From Pseudomonadota bacterium (lineage in GTDB: Bacteria; Pseudomonadota; Gammaproteobacteria; Burkholderiales; Ferrovaceae): a stretch of 6,128 nucleotides of DNA. Position 1 is the first letter of the stretch. Each line of letters starts with the position of its first letter. The notes below the pieces were generated by a model. It had not been told where the DNA came from. It was given only the letters and a program-made list of their open reading frames with translations, and ran no database searches. This document shows positions 1-6,128 of this stretch, piece after piece. A program made the translations under genes and the position numbers. The stretch is from assembly GCA_021794775.1 (NCBI GenBank), contig JAJYQG010000132.1, forward strand, positions 1 to 6,128, given 5' to 3'.

Positions 1-449
1 ATACGCCCGCCCTGCAAGCCCGTTTCCAGGCGTTGGGACAACGCACCCATGAACTGTCCAGCTTTCTCCATGCACGGGCCTTTCAGCCGCCGGGCCATGC
101 TTTTCAGGGGCGGCTGACGTTCCACGACAGCTGCTCGGGCTTGCGCGAACTGGGCATCCGCACCCAACCGCGCGCATTGCTCGGACGATTGCCTGGCGTG
201 ACGCTGGTGGAAATGCCCGACCGCGATGTCTGTTGCGGCTTTGGCGGGGCTTTTTCGGTCAAACTGGGCGATATCGCCACCCGCATGGCGGAAAACAAAT
301 GCCGTTCCATTCGCGCCAGCGGGGCACAGGCCGTGGTGGGTGGCGACCTGGGCTGCCTGCTCAACCTCGAAGGCCGCTTGCGCCGTGAAGGTGACCCCCT
401 GCCCGTCTGGCATTGGGCCGAAGTGCTGGCCGGCAGCGCCACCTTCTGA
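1..449 (+). CDS. lutA: LutA, lactate utilization Fe-S oxidoreductase subunit (3' part, cut by window start)
   Basis: This is the C-terminal part of a CCG-domain (cysteine-rich) protein of the LutA/YkgE family. In LutABC it works with LutB and LutC in the cytoplasm to oxidise L-lactate to pyruvate. The reading frame (first full codon at base 3) is open to the window edge, so the true start and the first CCG repeat lie upstream; the TTG at 33 is only an internal leucine codon. The second CCG repeat is visible: HDSC followed by GLRELG, then VCCGFGG with its CCG codons at 231-239, then a GGDLGCLLN segment and the family-typical WHWAEVLAG ending. In this family such cysteines bind an Fe-S cluster. 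The TGA stop (447-449) overlaps the lutB ATG by one base, which indicates an operon with coupled translation. Assignment to LutA rather than another CCG protein such as GlpC or GlcF rests on the motif spacing and the lutB-lutC neighbours. Confidence 0.93.
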   Translation, partial: TPALQARFQALGQRTHELSSFLHARAFQPPGHAFQGRLTFHDSCSGLRELGIRTQPRALLGRLPGVTLVEMPDRDVCCGFGGAFSVKLGDIATRMAENKCRSIRASGAQAVVGGDLGCLLNLEGRLRREGDPLPVWHWAEVLAGSATF

Positions 450-1855
450 TGCAAAGTCGCGCCGACCATTTCAAGGCCAATGCCACCGAACGCCTGCAGC
501 ATGCCGGACTGCAAGCCAACTTGCGCCGTTTTGGTCAGCGCTTTGCCAGCGCGCGGGCAGCTGCCATCGCCGAACTGGACGATTTTGCCGGGCTGCGCCA
601 GCAGGCCGCCGCCTGGCGTGACATGACCTTGCCCCAACTGGATACCTGGTTGCTGCGCTTCGAAGAAGCCGCCACCCATGCGGGAACCCAGGTTCATTGG
701 GCAGCCACCGCTGCCGAAGTCAACCGCATCGTCCTCGACATCGCGCGTCAGAATGGGGTGCGCCATGTGGTCAAATCGAAGTCCATGGTCAGCGAAGAAA
801 CCGGGCTCAACGATGCCCTGAAAGACGCTGGCATCAGCACCGTGGAAACCGATCTGGGCGAGTACATCCTGCAATTGGCCGGAGAGCCTCCCTCCCATCT
901 GGTGGCCCCAGCCTTGCATAAGAATGCCGAAGAGGTGGCCGATCTGTTCGAGCAGCACCACCATACCCCGCGTCAAACCGACATCCCGACGCTCTGCCGG
1001 GAAGCCCGTGCCCAGCTGCGGCCCCATTTTCTGAACGCCGACATGGGCATTTCCGGGGCCAATTTTCTGGTGGCAGAAACCGGTTCGGTCGTTCTGCTCA
1101 CCAACGAAGGCAATGGTCGCCTCGTCACCACCTTGCCGCGGGTGCATGTCGCCATCACCGGCATCGAAAAAGTCATTCCGAACCTGACTGCCTTGGCACC
1201 CCTGTTGCGCCTGTTGCCGCGCTCCGCCACCGGTCAGCCGATCACCAATTATGTGTCGCTGCTGACCGGACCACGACGCCCGGAAGAGGACGAAGGACCG
1301 CAACAGCATCACGTCATCCTGGTCGATGGCGGGCGCAGTGAACTGTTGGGCAGTGAATTGCAGCCCGCCCTGCGCTGCATTCGTTGCGCTGCCTGCATGA
1401 ACCATTGCCCGGTATATCAGAACATCGGGGGCCATGCCTATGGCTGGGTCTATCCCGGCCCCATCGGCGCCGTGCTGACGCCGGCCTACCTTGGCCTGGA
1501 GAATGCCCGCGATCTGCCCCAGGCCGCCACGCTGTGCGGTGCTTGCGAAGTGGTCTGCCCCGTCGCCATTCCGTTGCCTGCCCTGCTGCGCAGCTGGCGT
1601 CAACGCTCGGTGGAACGGGGGCTGCGCCCCTGGTCGGAAAGGCTTGGTCTGCGCCTGTGGCGCTGGGCGGCGCTGCATCCCCGCATCTACCACTGGCTGG
1701 CACGCCGTCTGTCGCGCCTGTTGCGGCGTGCGGGTGGGCCAGCCGGACAACTGACCCATGTTCCCGGCCTCTCCGACTGGACATCCGGACGCAACCTGGC
1801 AACACCAGACGAAATCCCCTTTCACGCCCAATGGGCCCAGGGACGACGTCGATGA
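449..1855 (+). CDS. lutB: LutB, lactate utilization iron-sulfur protein
   Basis: A 468-residue LutB/YkgF-family protein, close to the usual length of about 470. It is the ferredoxin-like subunit that should carry electrons in L-lactate oxidation with LutA and LutC. A LUD (DUF162) domain covers roughly residues 70-300, with the marks KSMVSEE (S112-M113), ETDLGEYI and GISGANFLVAETGS (200-213). Next comes a 4Fe-4S motif CxxCxxCxxxCP (C310, C313, C316, C320), then CGACxxxCP (C363, C366, C370). The C-terminus has the LutB-type Trp/Pro segment (PGLSDWTSGRN). The ATG at 449 is chosen because it overlaps the lutA TGA (TGATG) and gives a normal N-terminus (MQSRADHFKANA). A TTG at 413 would add 12 residues encoded inside lutA. 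No strong Shine-Dalgarno precedes 449, which suits translational coupling. The stop overlaps the lutC start by 4 bases. Confidence 0.96.
   Translation: MQSRADHFKANATERLQHAGLQANLRRFGQRFASARAAAIAELDDFAGLRQQAAAWRDMTLPQLDTWLLRFEEAATHAGTQVHWAATAAEVNRIVLDIARQNGVRHVVKSKSMVSEETGLNDALKDAGISTVETDLGEYILQLAGEPPSHLVAPALHKNAEEVADLFEQHHHTPRQTDIPTLCREARAQLRPHFLNADMGISGANFLVAETGSVVLLTNEGNGRLVTTLPRVHVAITGIEKVIPNLTALAPLLRLLPRSATGQPITNYVSLLTGPRRPEEDEGPQQHHVILVDGGRSELLGSELQPALRCIRCAACMNHCPVYQNIGGHAYGWVYPGPIGAVLTPAYLGLENARDLPQAATLCGACEVVCPVAIPLPALLRSWRQRSVERGLRPWSERLGLRLWRWAALHPRIYHWLARRLSRLLRRAGGPAGQLTHVPGLSDWTSGRNLATPDEIPFHAQWAQGRRR
1839..1843 (+). promoter_or_regulatory. Ribosome binding site of lutC
   Basis: AGGGA lies 8 bases before the ATG at 1852, inside the last codons of lutB. 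It supports the 211-residue start of LutC over the much longer in-frame extension that runs back to an upstream ATG at 1384. Confidence 0.6.
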
Positions 1856-2487
1856 GCGAGGCACGCACCCTGATCCTGCAACGCATCCGTGCGCGTTTGA
1901 ACCAGAAACCGGGGCAACCGGCCCCCTCCGACCCCGCCAAGGTCGGGCATGCCGGACGCCCGGCCGGTCCCCATGACCCAGCTTCGTTGGCAGCGCGTTT
2001 TGCAGCCCGCGCCACGGCCTTGGGCAGCGAAGTCGAACATCTGGCACAGGGCCAGGACGTAAGCCTGGCCCTGCAAACGCGGCTCGCCTCCCTGCCCGGC
2101 CATGACGCCGTCGTCGCCTGGCCGGCCTTGACCCGACGGCTGCATGGCGGTGCTTACGCCTACCGCAACGCCGAGGATGGCGACCGCATCGGGGTTACGG
2201 GTTGTGCCGCCGCCATTGCTGAAACCGGTTCACTGGTGCTGACTTCCGGACCAACCACGCCCGCCAGCGTCAGCCTGTTGCCCGACATTCATGTCGCACT
2301 CGTAGCCACCCACCAGCTGGTGGCCGACTTTGAAAGCGCCTGGGATAAGCTGCGTGGCGAACCCGACTGGCCACCGCGCGGGGTCACCCTGGTCTCCGGC
2401 CCGTCGCGCACCGCCGACATCGAACAACAGGTGGTGGTGGGCGCGCACGGACCCTCCCGGGTCATCATCCTGCTTTACGCCGACTGA
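1852..2487 (+). CDS. lutC: LutC, lactate utilization LUD-domain protein
   Basis: A 211-residue LutC/YkgG-family protein, the third subunit of the LutABC lactate-oxidation system, predicted to be cytoplasmic. The N-terminus (MSEARTLILQRIRARL) is the usual amphipathic helix of the family. The LUD core contains GVTGCAAAIAETGS (114-127), then SLLPDIHVALV, and ends with VSGPSRTADIEQ and GAHGPS, all typical of LutC. The ATGA overlap with lutB and the AGGGA ribosome binding site fix the start; the reading frame stays open far upstream but that part is only a shadow of lutB. LutC has no cysteine cluster of its own, as expected. Its GxxG...AETGS segment resembles the one in LutB, reflecting the shared LUD fold. 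The 3' end overlaps the end of the convergent ABC exporter gene by 13 bases. Confidence 0.95.
   Translation: MSEARTLILQRIRARLNQKPGQPAPSDPAKVGHAGRPAGPHDPASLAARFAARATALGSEVEHLAQGQDVSLALQTRLASLPGHDAVVAWPALTRRLHGGAYAYRNAEDGDRIGVTGCAAAIAETGSLVLTSGPTTPASVSLLPDIHVALVATHQLVADFESAWDKLRGEPDWPPRGVTLVSGPSRTADIEQQVVVGAHGPSRVIILLYAD
2475..2487. other. 13-base tail-to-tail overlap of lutC and the ABC exporter gene
   Basis: The lutC stop TGA (2485-2487, plus) lies inside the last codons of the minus-strand exporter gene, whose TAA stop (2475-2477) lies inside lutC. There is no intergenic space where two convergent operons meet, and no hairpin followed by a T-run is visible on either strand nearby. Confidence 0.9.
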
Positions 2488-4289
2488 GTTTCCTCGGCCT
2501 GTTGCAAGGCCCACAACTCGGCGTAACGGCCCCCCATGGCCAGCAATTGCCCATGGTTGCCGCGCTCCACGATGGTTCCCTGTTCCATGACCAGAATCTG
2601 GTCGGCATCGACGATGGTGGACAACCGGTGGGCGATCACCAGGGTGGTGTGGTGGCGTGCCATGGCAGCCAGCTCTTCCTGAATTTCCCGCTCAAAGTGG
2701 GAATCGAGCGCCGATGTGGCTTCATCGAACACCAGAATACGCGGTCTTTTGAGCAACGTGCGAGCAATGGCCACACGCTGCTTTTCGCCACCGGAGAGCT
2801 TGAGCCCGCGCTCGCCCACCTGGGTGTCGTACTTTTCCGGCAGGCTCTCGATGAAATCGTGAATATGGGCCGATTGGGCGCAGCGCAGCACATCCTCGCG
2901 CGTGGCGTCGGTGCGACCGTAAGCAATGTTGGCGTAGATGGTATCGTTGAACAGCACCGTATCCTGGGGCACGATGCCGATGGCGGCGCGCAGGGATTGT
3001 TGCGTCACGGTGCGAATATCCTGACCGTCGATGAGGATACGTCCGGCAGCAACGTCATAAAAGCGGAACAGCAGGCGCGACAAGGTCGATTTACCGGCAC
3101 CACTCGACCCCACCACGGCCACCTTATGGCCGGCCGGAATGTCAAAATCCACCTGTTTCAGAATGGGACGACGCTCGTCGTAAGCAAAATCCACCGCTTC
3201 AAAACGGACGGCCCCGCCGGCAACCTGCAGCGGCTCGGCCCCAGGGGTATCGCGAATTTCGGCATTGACCGCCAGCAACCGAAACATGCGCTCCATGTCG
3301 GCCAGCGACTGCTTGATTTCACGGTACACCACCCCCAGAAAATTGAGCGGCAGGTAGAGTTGCAGCAGCAACGCATTGATCAGCACCAGATCGCCGACCG
3401 TAAGCCGGCCCGCCACCACACCATCGGCGGCACGCAGCATGAGCGCCACCGAACCCACCCCAATGATCAAACTTTGCACCACGTTGAGCAGCGCCAGGGA
3501 AGTCTGGCTTTTGACAGCCGCTTCTTCCCAATGGGCCAAATTGTCGTCGTATCGGGCCGCTTCCCAGGCTTCGTTGCCAAAATACTTCACCGTCTCATAG
3601 TTGAGCAGGCTGTCCACGGCGCGGGCATTGGCCTTTGAGTCCAGTTCGTTCATGCGGCGGCGGAAATGGGTGCGCCATTCGGTGATCACCACCGTGATGG
3701 CGATGTAGATGCCCAACGTCAGCAAGGTGATCAGGGCAAACCATACATCGTACTTCCAGGCCAGAATGGCGGCCACCATCCCCATTTCCACCAGCGTGGG
3801 CAAGATGCTGAAGAGGGTGAAGCGCAGCAAGCTTTCGATGCCGCGCGTACCCCGCTCGATGTCGCGGGACAAGCCTCCGGTCTGGCGTTCCAGATGAAAG
3901 CGCAGGTTGAGCCCATGCAGGTGGCAGAACACCGACAGCGCAATGCGGCGGATGGCACGCTGCGTTACCTTGGCAAACACGCCATCGCGCAATTCGTTGA
4001 ACAGCGTCGTGGAAAAGCGCAGCACGCCATAGGCCAGCACCAGGCCAAGGGGCATCAGCAGCATGCCACGCCCAGGCGACAAGCGGTCGATGATGTCCTT
4101 GAGCAGCAAGGGAACCCCGACATTGGCCACCTTGGCCAGCATGAGAAAGGCCATGGCCGCCCCAACACGACCGCGGTAGGCCATCAAGTAGGGCAACAGA
4201 TCGCGGATGACCTTCCAGTCCCGTCCCGAAAAACCACTGCCCGGTGTTGCGCCATCGCTGCTTTGCGTCACCATGTGCCGCATCGTCAT
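2475..4289 (-). CDS. atm1: Atm1/ABCB7-type ABC exporter (half-transporter, fused membrane and ATPase domains)
   Basis: A 604-residue inner-membrane ABC half-transporter that should act as a homodimer. Residues about 40-330 hold six predicted membrane segments. The ATPase domain has Walker A GSSGAGKST (394-402, K400), Q-loop Q442, signature LSGGEKQR (498-505), Walker B ILVFDEATSALD (E523) and H-loop H554. The Atm1 subfamily, which exports glutathione-linked compounds, is indicated by RFHLERQTGGLSRDIERGT, by EWRTHFR (R206, R210) and by LLNVVQ (N269, Q272). These match the glutathione-binding Arg/Arg and Asn/Gln pairs I recall for Novosphingobium and yeast Atm1. By homology the substrate is a glutathione conjugate, polysulfide or metal complex; the exact one cannot be read here. 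The start is the ATG at 4289, which overlaps the truB stop (ATGA) behind a GGGAGA site; upstream in-frame codons to 4403 lie within truB. MsbA-like lipid flippases are a less likely alternative. Confidence 0.94.
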   Translation of the reverse strand: MTMRHMVTQSSDGATPGSGFSGRDWKVIRDLLPYLMAYRGRVGAAMAFLMLAKVANVGVPLLLKDIIDRLSPGRGMLLMPLGLVLAYGVLRFSTTLFNELRDGVFAKVTQRAIRRIALSVFCHLHGLNLRFHLERQTGGLSRDIERGTRGIESLLRFTLFSILPTLVEMGMVAAILAWKYDVWFALITLLTLGIYIAITVVITEWRTHFRRRMNELDSKANARAVDSLLNYETVKYFGNEAWEAARYDDNLAHWEEAAVKSQTSLALLNVVQSLIIGVGSVALMLRAADGVVAGRLTVGDLVLINALLLQLYLPLNFLGVVYREIKQSLADMERMFRLLAVNAEIRDTPGAEPLQVAGGAVRFEAVDFAYDERRPILKQVDFDIPAGHKVAVVGSSGAGKSTLSRLLFRFYDVAAGRILIDGQDIRTVTQQSLRAAIGIVPQDTVLFNDTIYANIAYGRTDATREDVLRCAQSAHIHDFIESLPEKYDTQVGERGLKLSGGEKQRVAIARTLLKRPRILVFDEATSALDSHFEREIQEELAAMARHHTTLVIAHRLSTIVDADQILVMEQGTIVERGNHGQLLAMGGRYAELWALQQAEETQSA

Positions 4290-5224
4290 GTCCGTTCTCC
4301 CATTGCTTCGCCCATCATGCGCAACGCCAGCCAACGCCCACCGGCCGCCCCATCGTACTGCACCAACCCATAAAACCGTTCTTCGCCGTCGTACAGGCGA
4401 CAAGCTCCTTCAGGCGCAGGTCCATCCCATGCCAGCGTTTGACCCCGTTGCAGAGATTGGGCCTGATGGCGCTCCAGCGTCACCCTGGGCAAACCTTCCA
4501 GCAGGGTCGCCACCGGTTTCAGGATGCCATCGCGCTGCGTCTCGGACCAGCTTTCCAGGGTTTCCAGCGTCACCGCATCGTCCAGTTGAAAAGGGCCTGT
4601 GGCCGTACGTCGCAAACCGGCCAGATAGGCGCCACAGCCCAGCGCAACACCGATATCCTGGGCCAGCACGCGAATGTAGGTACCCTTGCTGACCGTCACG
4701 TCCAGCGTCAGGCAGGCACCCTCCAGGCTGACCGGCGTCAAGGCATGAATGTGGATATCCCGAGGGGCACGCTCCACCACCGTGCCACGACGGGCAAGGT
4801 CATAGAGGGTTTGACCCTGAACCTTGAGGGCCGAATGCATGGGGGGAATCTGCTGTCCAGGACCCATGAAGCGCGGCAGCACCGCCTCGATTTCGGTTCC
4901 GTCGCCTTCAAAGGGCAGACCAGGAACCAGCGTACCTTCGCCATCGCCCGTATCGCTGGTGATGCCCAGCATCAGCGTAGCGCGGTAGGATTTGGGGGCA
5001 TCGAGAATCCAGCCGGCATATTTCGTCGCCTCGCCGAGACAGAGCGGCAAAAGGCCGCTGGCCAACGGATCCAGCGTCCCGGTATGACCCGCCTTGGCCG
5101 CCCGAAAGAGCCGTCTTACACGCTGCAAGGCATGGTTGCTCGACAGTCCCAGGGGCTTATCGAGCAGAAACACCCCGTTGACCGAACGCCACGCGGGACG
5201 CTCAGTCCTGTTGCCGTTCTTCAT
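4286..5224 (-). CDS. truB: TruB, tRNA pseudouridine(55) synthase
   Basis: A 312-residue TruB that converts U55 in the T-loop of tRNAs to pseudouridine. The catalytic motif GHTGTLDPLASG carries the nucleophile D52. Other family marks are KSYR (Y80), KGTYIR (Y183, R185) and the N-terminal GVFLLDKPLGLSSN. These active-site residues keep a constant offset of 4 from the E. coli positions as I recall them (D48, Y76, Y179, R181). The last 60 or so residues look like the PUA-type RNA-binding domain found in proteobacterial TruB. The start is not certain: ATG 5224 gives 312 residues and a 23-base overlap with rbfA, while ATG 5242 adds six residues (MPPWRR) and a 41-base overlap; neither has a clear Shine-Dalgarno. 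The gene follows rbfA in the usual order, and its stop overlaps the start of the exporter gene. Confidence 0.96.
   Translation of the reverse strand: MKNGNRTERPAWRSVNGVFLLDKPLGLSSNHALQRVRRLFRAAKAGHTGTLDPLASGLLPLCLGEATKYAGWILDAPKSYRATLMLGITSDTGDGEGTLVPGLPFEGDGTEIEAVLPRFMGPGQQIPPMHSALKVQGQTLYDLARRGTVVERAPRDIHIHALTPVSLEGACLTLDVTVSKGTYIRVLAQDIGVALGCGAYLAGLRRTATGPFQLDDAVTLETLESWSETQRDGILKPVATLLEGLPRVTLERHQAQSLQRGQTLAWDGPAPEGACRLYDGEERFYGLVQYDGAAGGRWLALRMMGEAMGERT
4296..4301 (-). promoter_or_regulatory. Ribosome binding site of the Atm1-type exporter
   Basis: On the minus strand GGGAGA lies 6 bases before the ATG at 4289, within the last codons of truB. It decides the exporter start and shows that the gene has its own strong initiation signal as well as the ATGA coupling to truB. 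Confidence 0.7.
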
Positions 5225-5570
5225 CCGCCGCCACGGCGGCATCGATCAGGTGGGTCAGGGCAACGGCCCGGTCCAACGACCGATCCAGCACAAAATGAAG
5301 CTGCGGCAAGGTATGCACGGTCAGGCGTTTGCCCAACTGGCGCCGCAGAAAACCCGCGCCATCGATCAACGCCTGGACCGACTGTTCGAGCCGTTCCGTG
5401 GTTTCCCAGGAACTGACGTAAATCGTGGCGTGGGCGTAATCGGCGGTGACTTCAACATCCGTCAAGGTAACGGCACCGACGCGCGGATCCTTGAGTTCGC
5501 GCCGCACCAATTCGGACAGTTCTTTCTGAATCTGGTCCGCCACACGCACGCGTCGGGGAAAAGCCTTCAT
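5202..5570 (-). CDS. rbfA: RbfA, 30S ribosome-binding factor
   Basis: A 122-residue RbfA, a single KH-like domain protein that binds the 30S subunit and helps 16S rRNA 5'-end maturation, also linked to cold adaptation in E. coli. The sequence has the family pattern: basic N-terminus (MKAFPRRVRVADQIQKEL), LKDPRVGAVTLTDVEVT, DYAHATIYVSS, then LRRQLGKRLTVHTLPQLHF and a D-R-S near the end. The ATG at 5570 is chosen because it begins the conserved N-terminus and lies 4 bases after the infB TAA; the frame extends to 5627 but that region is infB. A GGAG (plus-strand 5582-5585) lies 11 bases upstream, a rather long spacing. The gene overlaps the truB start, so translation of the two is probably coupled. 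Confidence 0.96.
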   Translation of the reverse strand: MKAFPRRVRVADQIQKELSELVRRELKDPRVGAVTLTDVEVTADYAHATIYVSSWETTERLEQSVQALIDGAGFLRRQLGKRLTVHTLPQLHFVLDRSLDRAVALTHLIDAAVAADEERQQD

Positions 5571-5574
5571 CGTC

Positions 5575-6128
<554 letters not shown>

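Noticed and set aside
1384..1851. N-terminal extension of LutC by 156 residues from ATG 1384
   Set aside because: This part is the shifted frame of lutB, including its Fe-S motif region. The ATGA overlap and the AGGGA site at 1839 give a normal-length LutC.
104..2047. Very long minus-strand open frame (647 codons) antisense to lutA-lutB-lutC
   Set aside because: It lies opposite three well-conserved genes, its translation is rich in Gly/Arg/Pro/Gln without any recognisable domain, and it crosses gene borders. Long antisense frames are common in GC-rich coding DNA.
2479..2511. Two small inverted repeats at the convergent junction (GCCGA/TCGGC and GGCCT/AGGCC) as a possible bidirectional terminator
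   Set aside because: Each stem is only 5 base pairs, they share bases so cannot both form, and neither is followed by a T-run on either strand.
2502..3638. Plus-strand open frame (378 codons) antisense to the ABC exporter
   Set aside because: Its His/Gln-rich translation is a reverse-complement shadow of the conserved ATPase and membrane domains; no ribosome binding site or family resemblance.
4290..4403. Longer exporter start adding 38 Arg/Trp/Gly-rich residues
   Set aside because: These codons lie entirely within truB and do not resemble Atm1 N-termini; the ATG at 4289 has a good ribosome binding site.
4244..5416. Plus-strand open frame (390 codons) antisense to truB and rbfA
   Set aside because: It spans two conserved genes on the other strand and has low-complexity Arg/Gln/His content with no motif.

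Overview
The window is chromosomal, GC-rich DNA (about 60% by eye) from a Gram-negative bacterium, most likely a proteobacterium. The reasons are the infB-rbfA-truB translation cluster, an Atm1-type ABC exporter of the proteobacterial/mitochondrial kind, and LUD-family lactate-oxidation genes of the type common in beta- and gammaproteobacteria. I cannot place it more finely from the sequence alone. There are seven protein genes, two of them cut by the window edges. Coding density is almost 100%: the longest gap between genes is 4 bases. I see no tRNA, rRNA, CRISPR array, insertion sequence, phage gene or long repeat.

Left half, plus strand (1-2487): a lutA-lutB-lutC operon. LutA (3' part only) is a cysteine-rich CCG-domain protein. 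LutB carries a LUD domain plus two Fe-S cysteine motifs, and LutC is a short LUD-domain protein. The genes overlap by 1 base (lutA/lutB) and 4 bases (lutB/lutC), so they should be translated in a coupled way. Together they are expected to form the iron-sulfur complex that oxidises L-lactate to pyruvate. No lactate permease or regulator is visible; they could lie upstream of base 1.

Right half, minus strand (6128 down to 2475): infB (3' part only), rbfA, truB and then an Atm1/ABCB7-type exporter. The first three form the well-known translation and ribosome-maturation block: initiation factor IF-2, the 30S maturation factor RbfA and tRNA Psi55 synthase TruB. The exporter is joined to truB by a 4-base ATGA overlap with a good Shine-Dalgarno sequence, so it is probably the tail of the same transcript. 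Its glutathione-site residues are mostly conserved with those I recall for characterised Atm1 proteins.

The two operons converge and their last genes overlap tail to tail by 13 bases, leaving no room for an intergenic terminator. Overall this is an ordinary housekeeping/metabolic region. The points most worth a second look are the exporter appended to the infB operon, substitutions in its substrate pocket, and the terminator-less convergent overlap. I found no convincing sign of a previously undescribed system.
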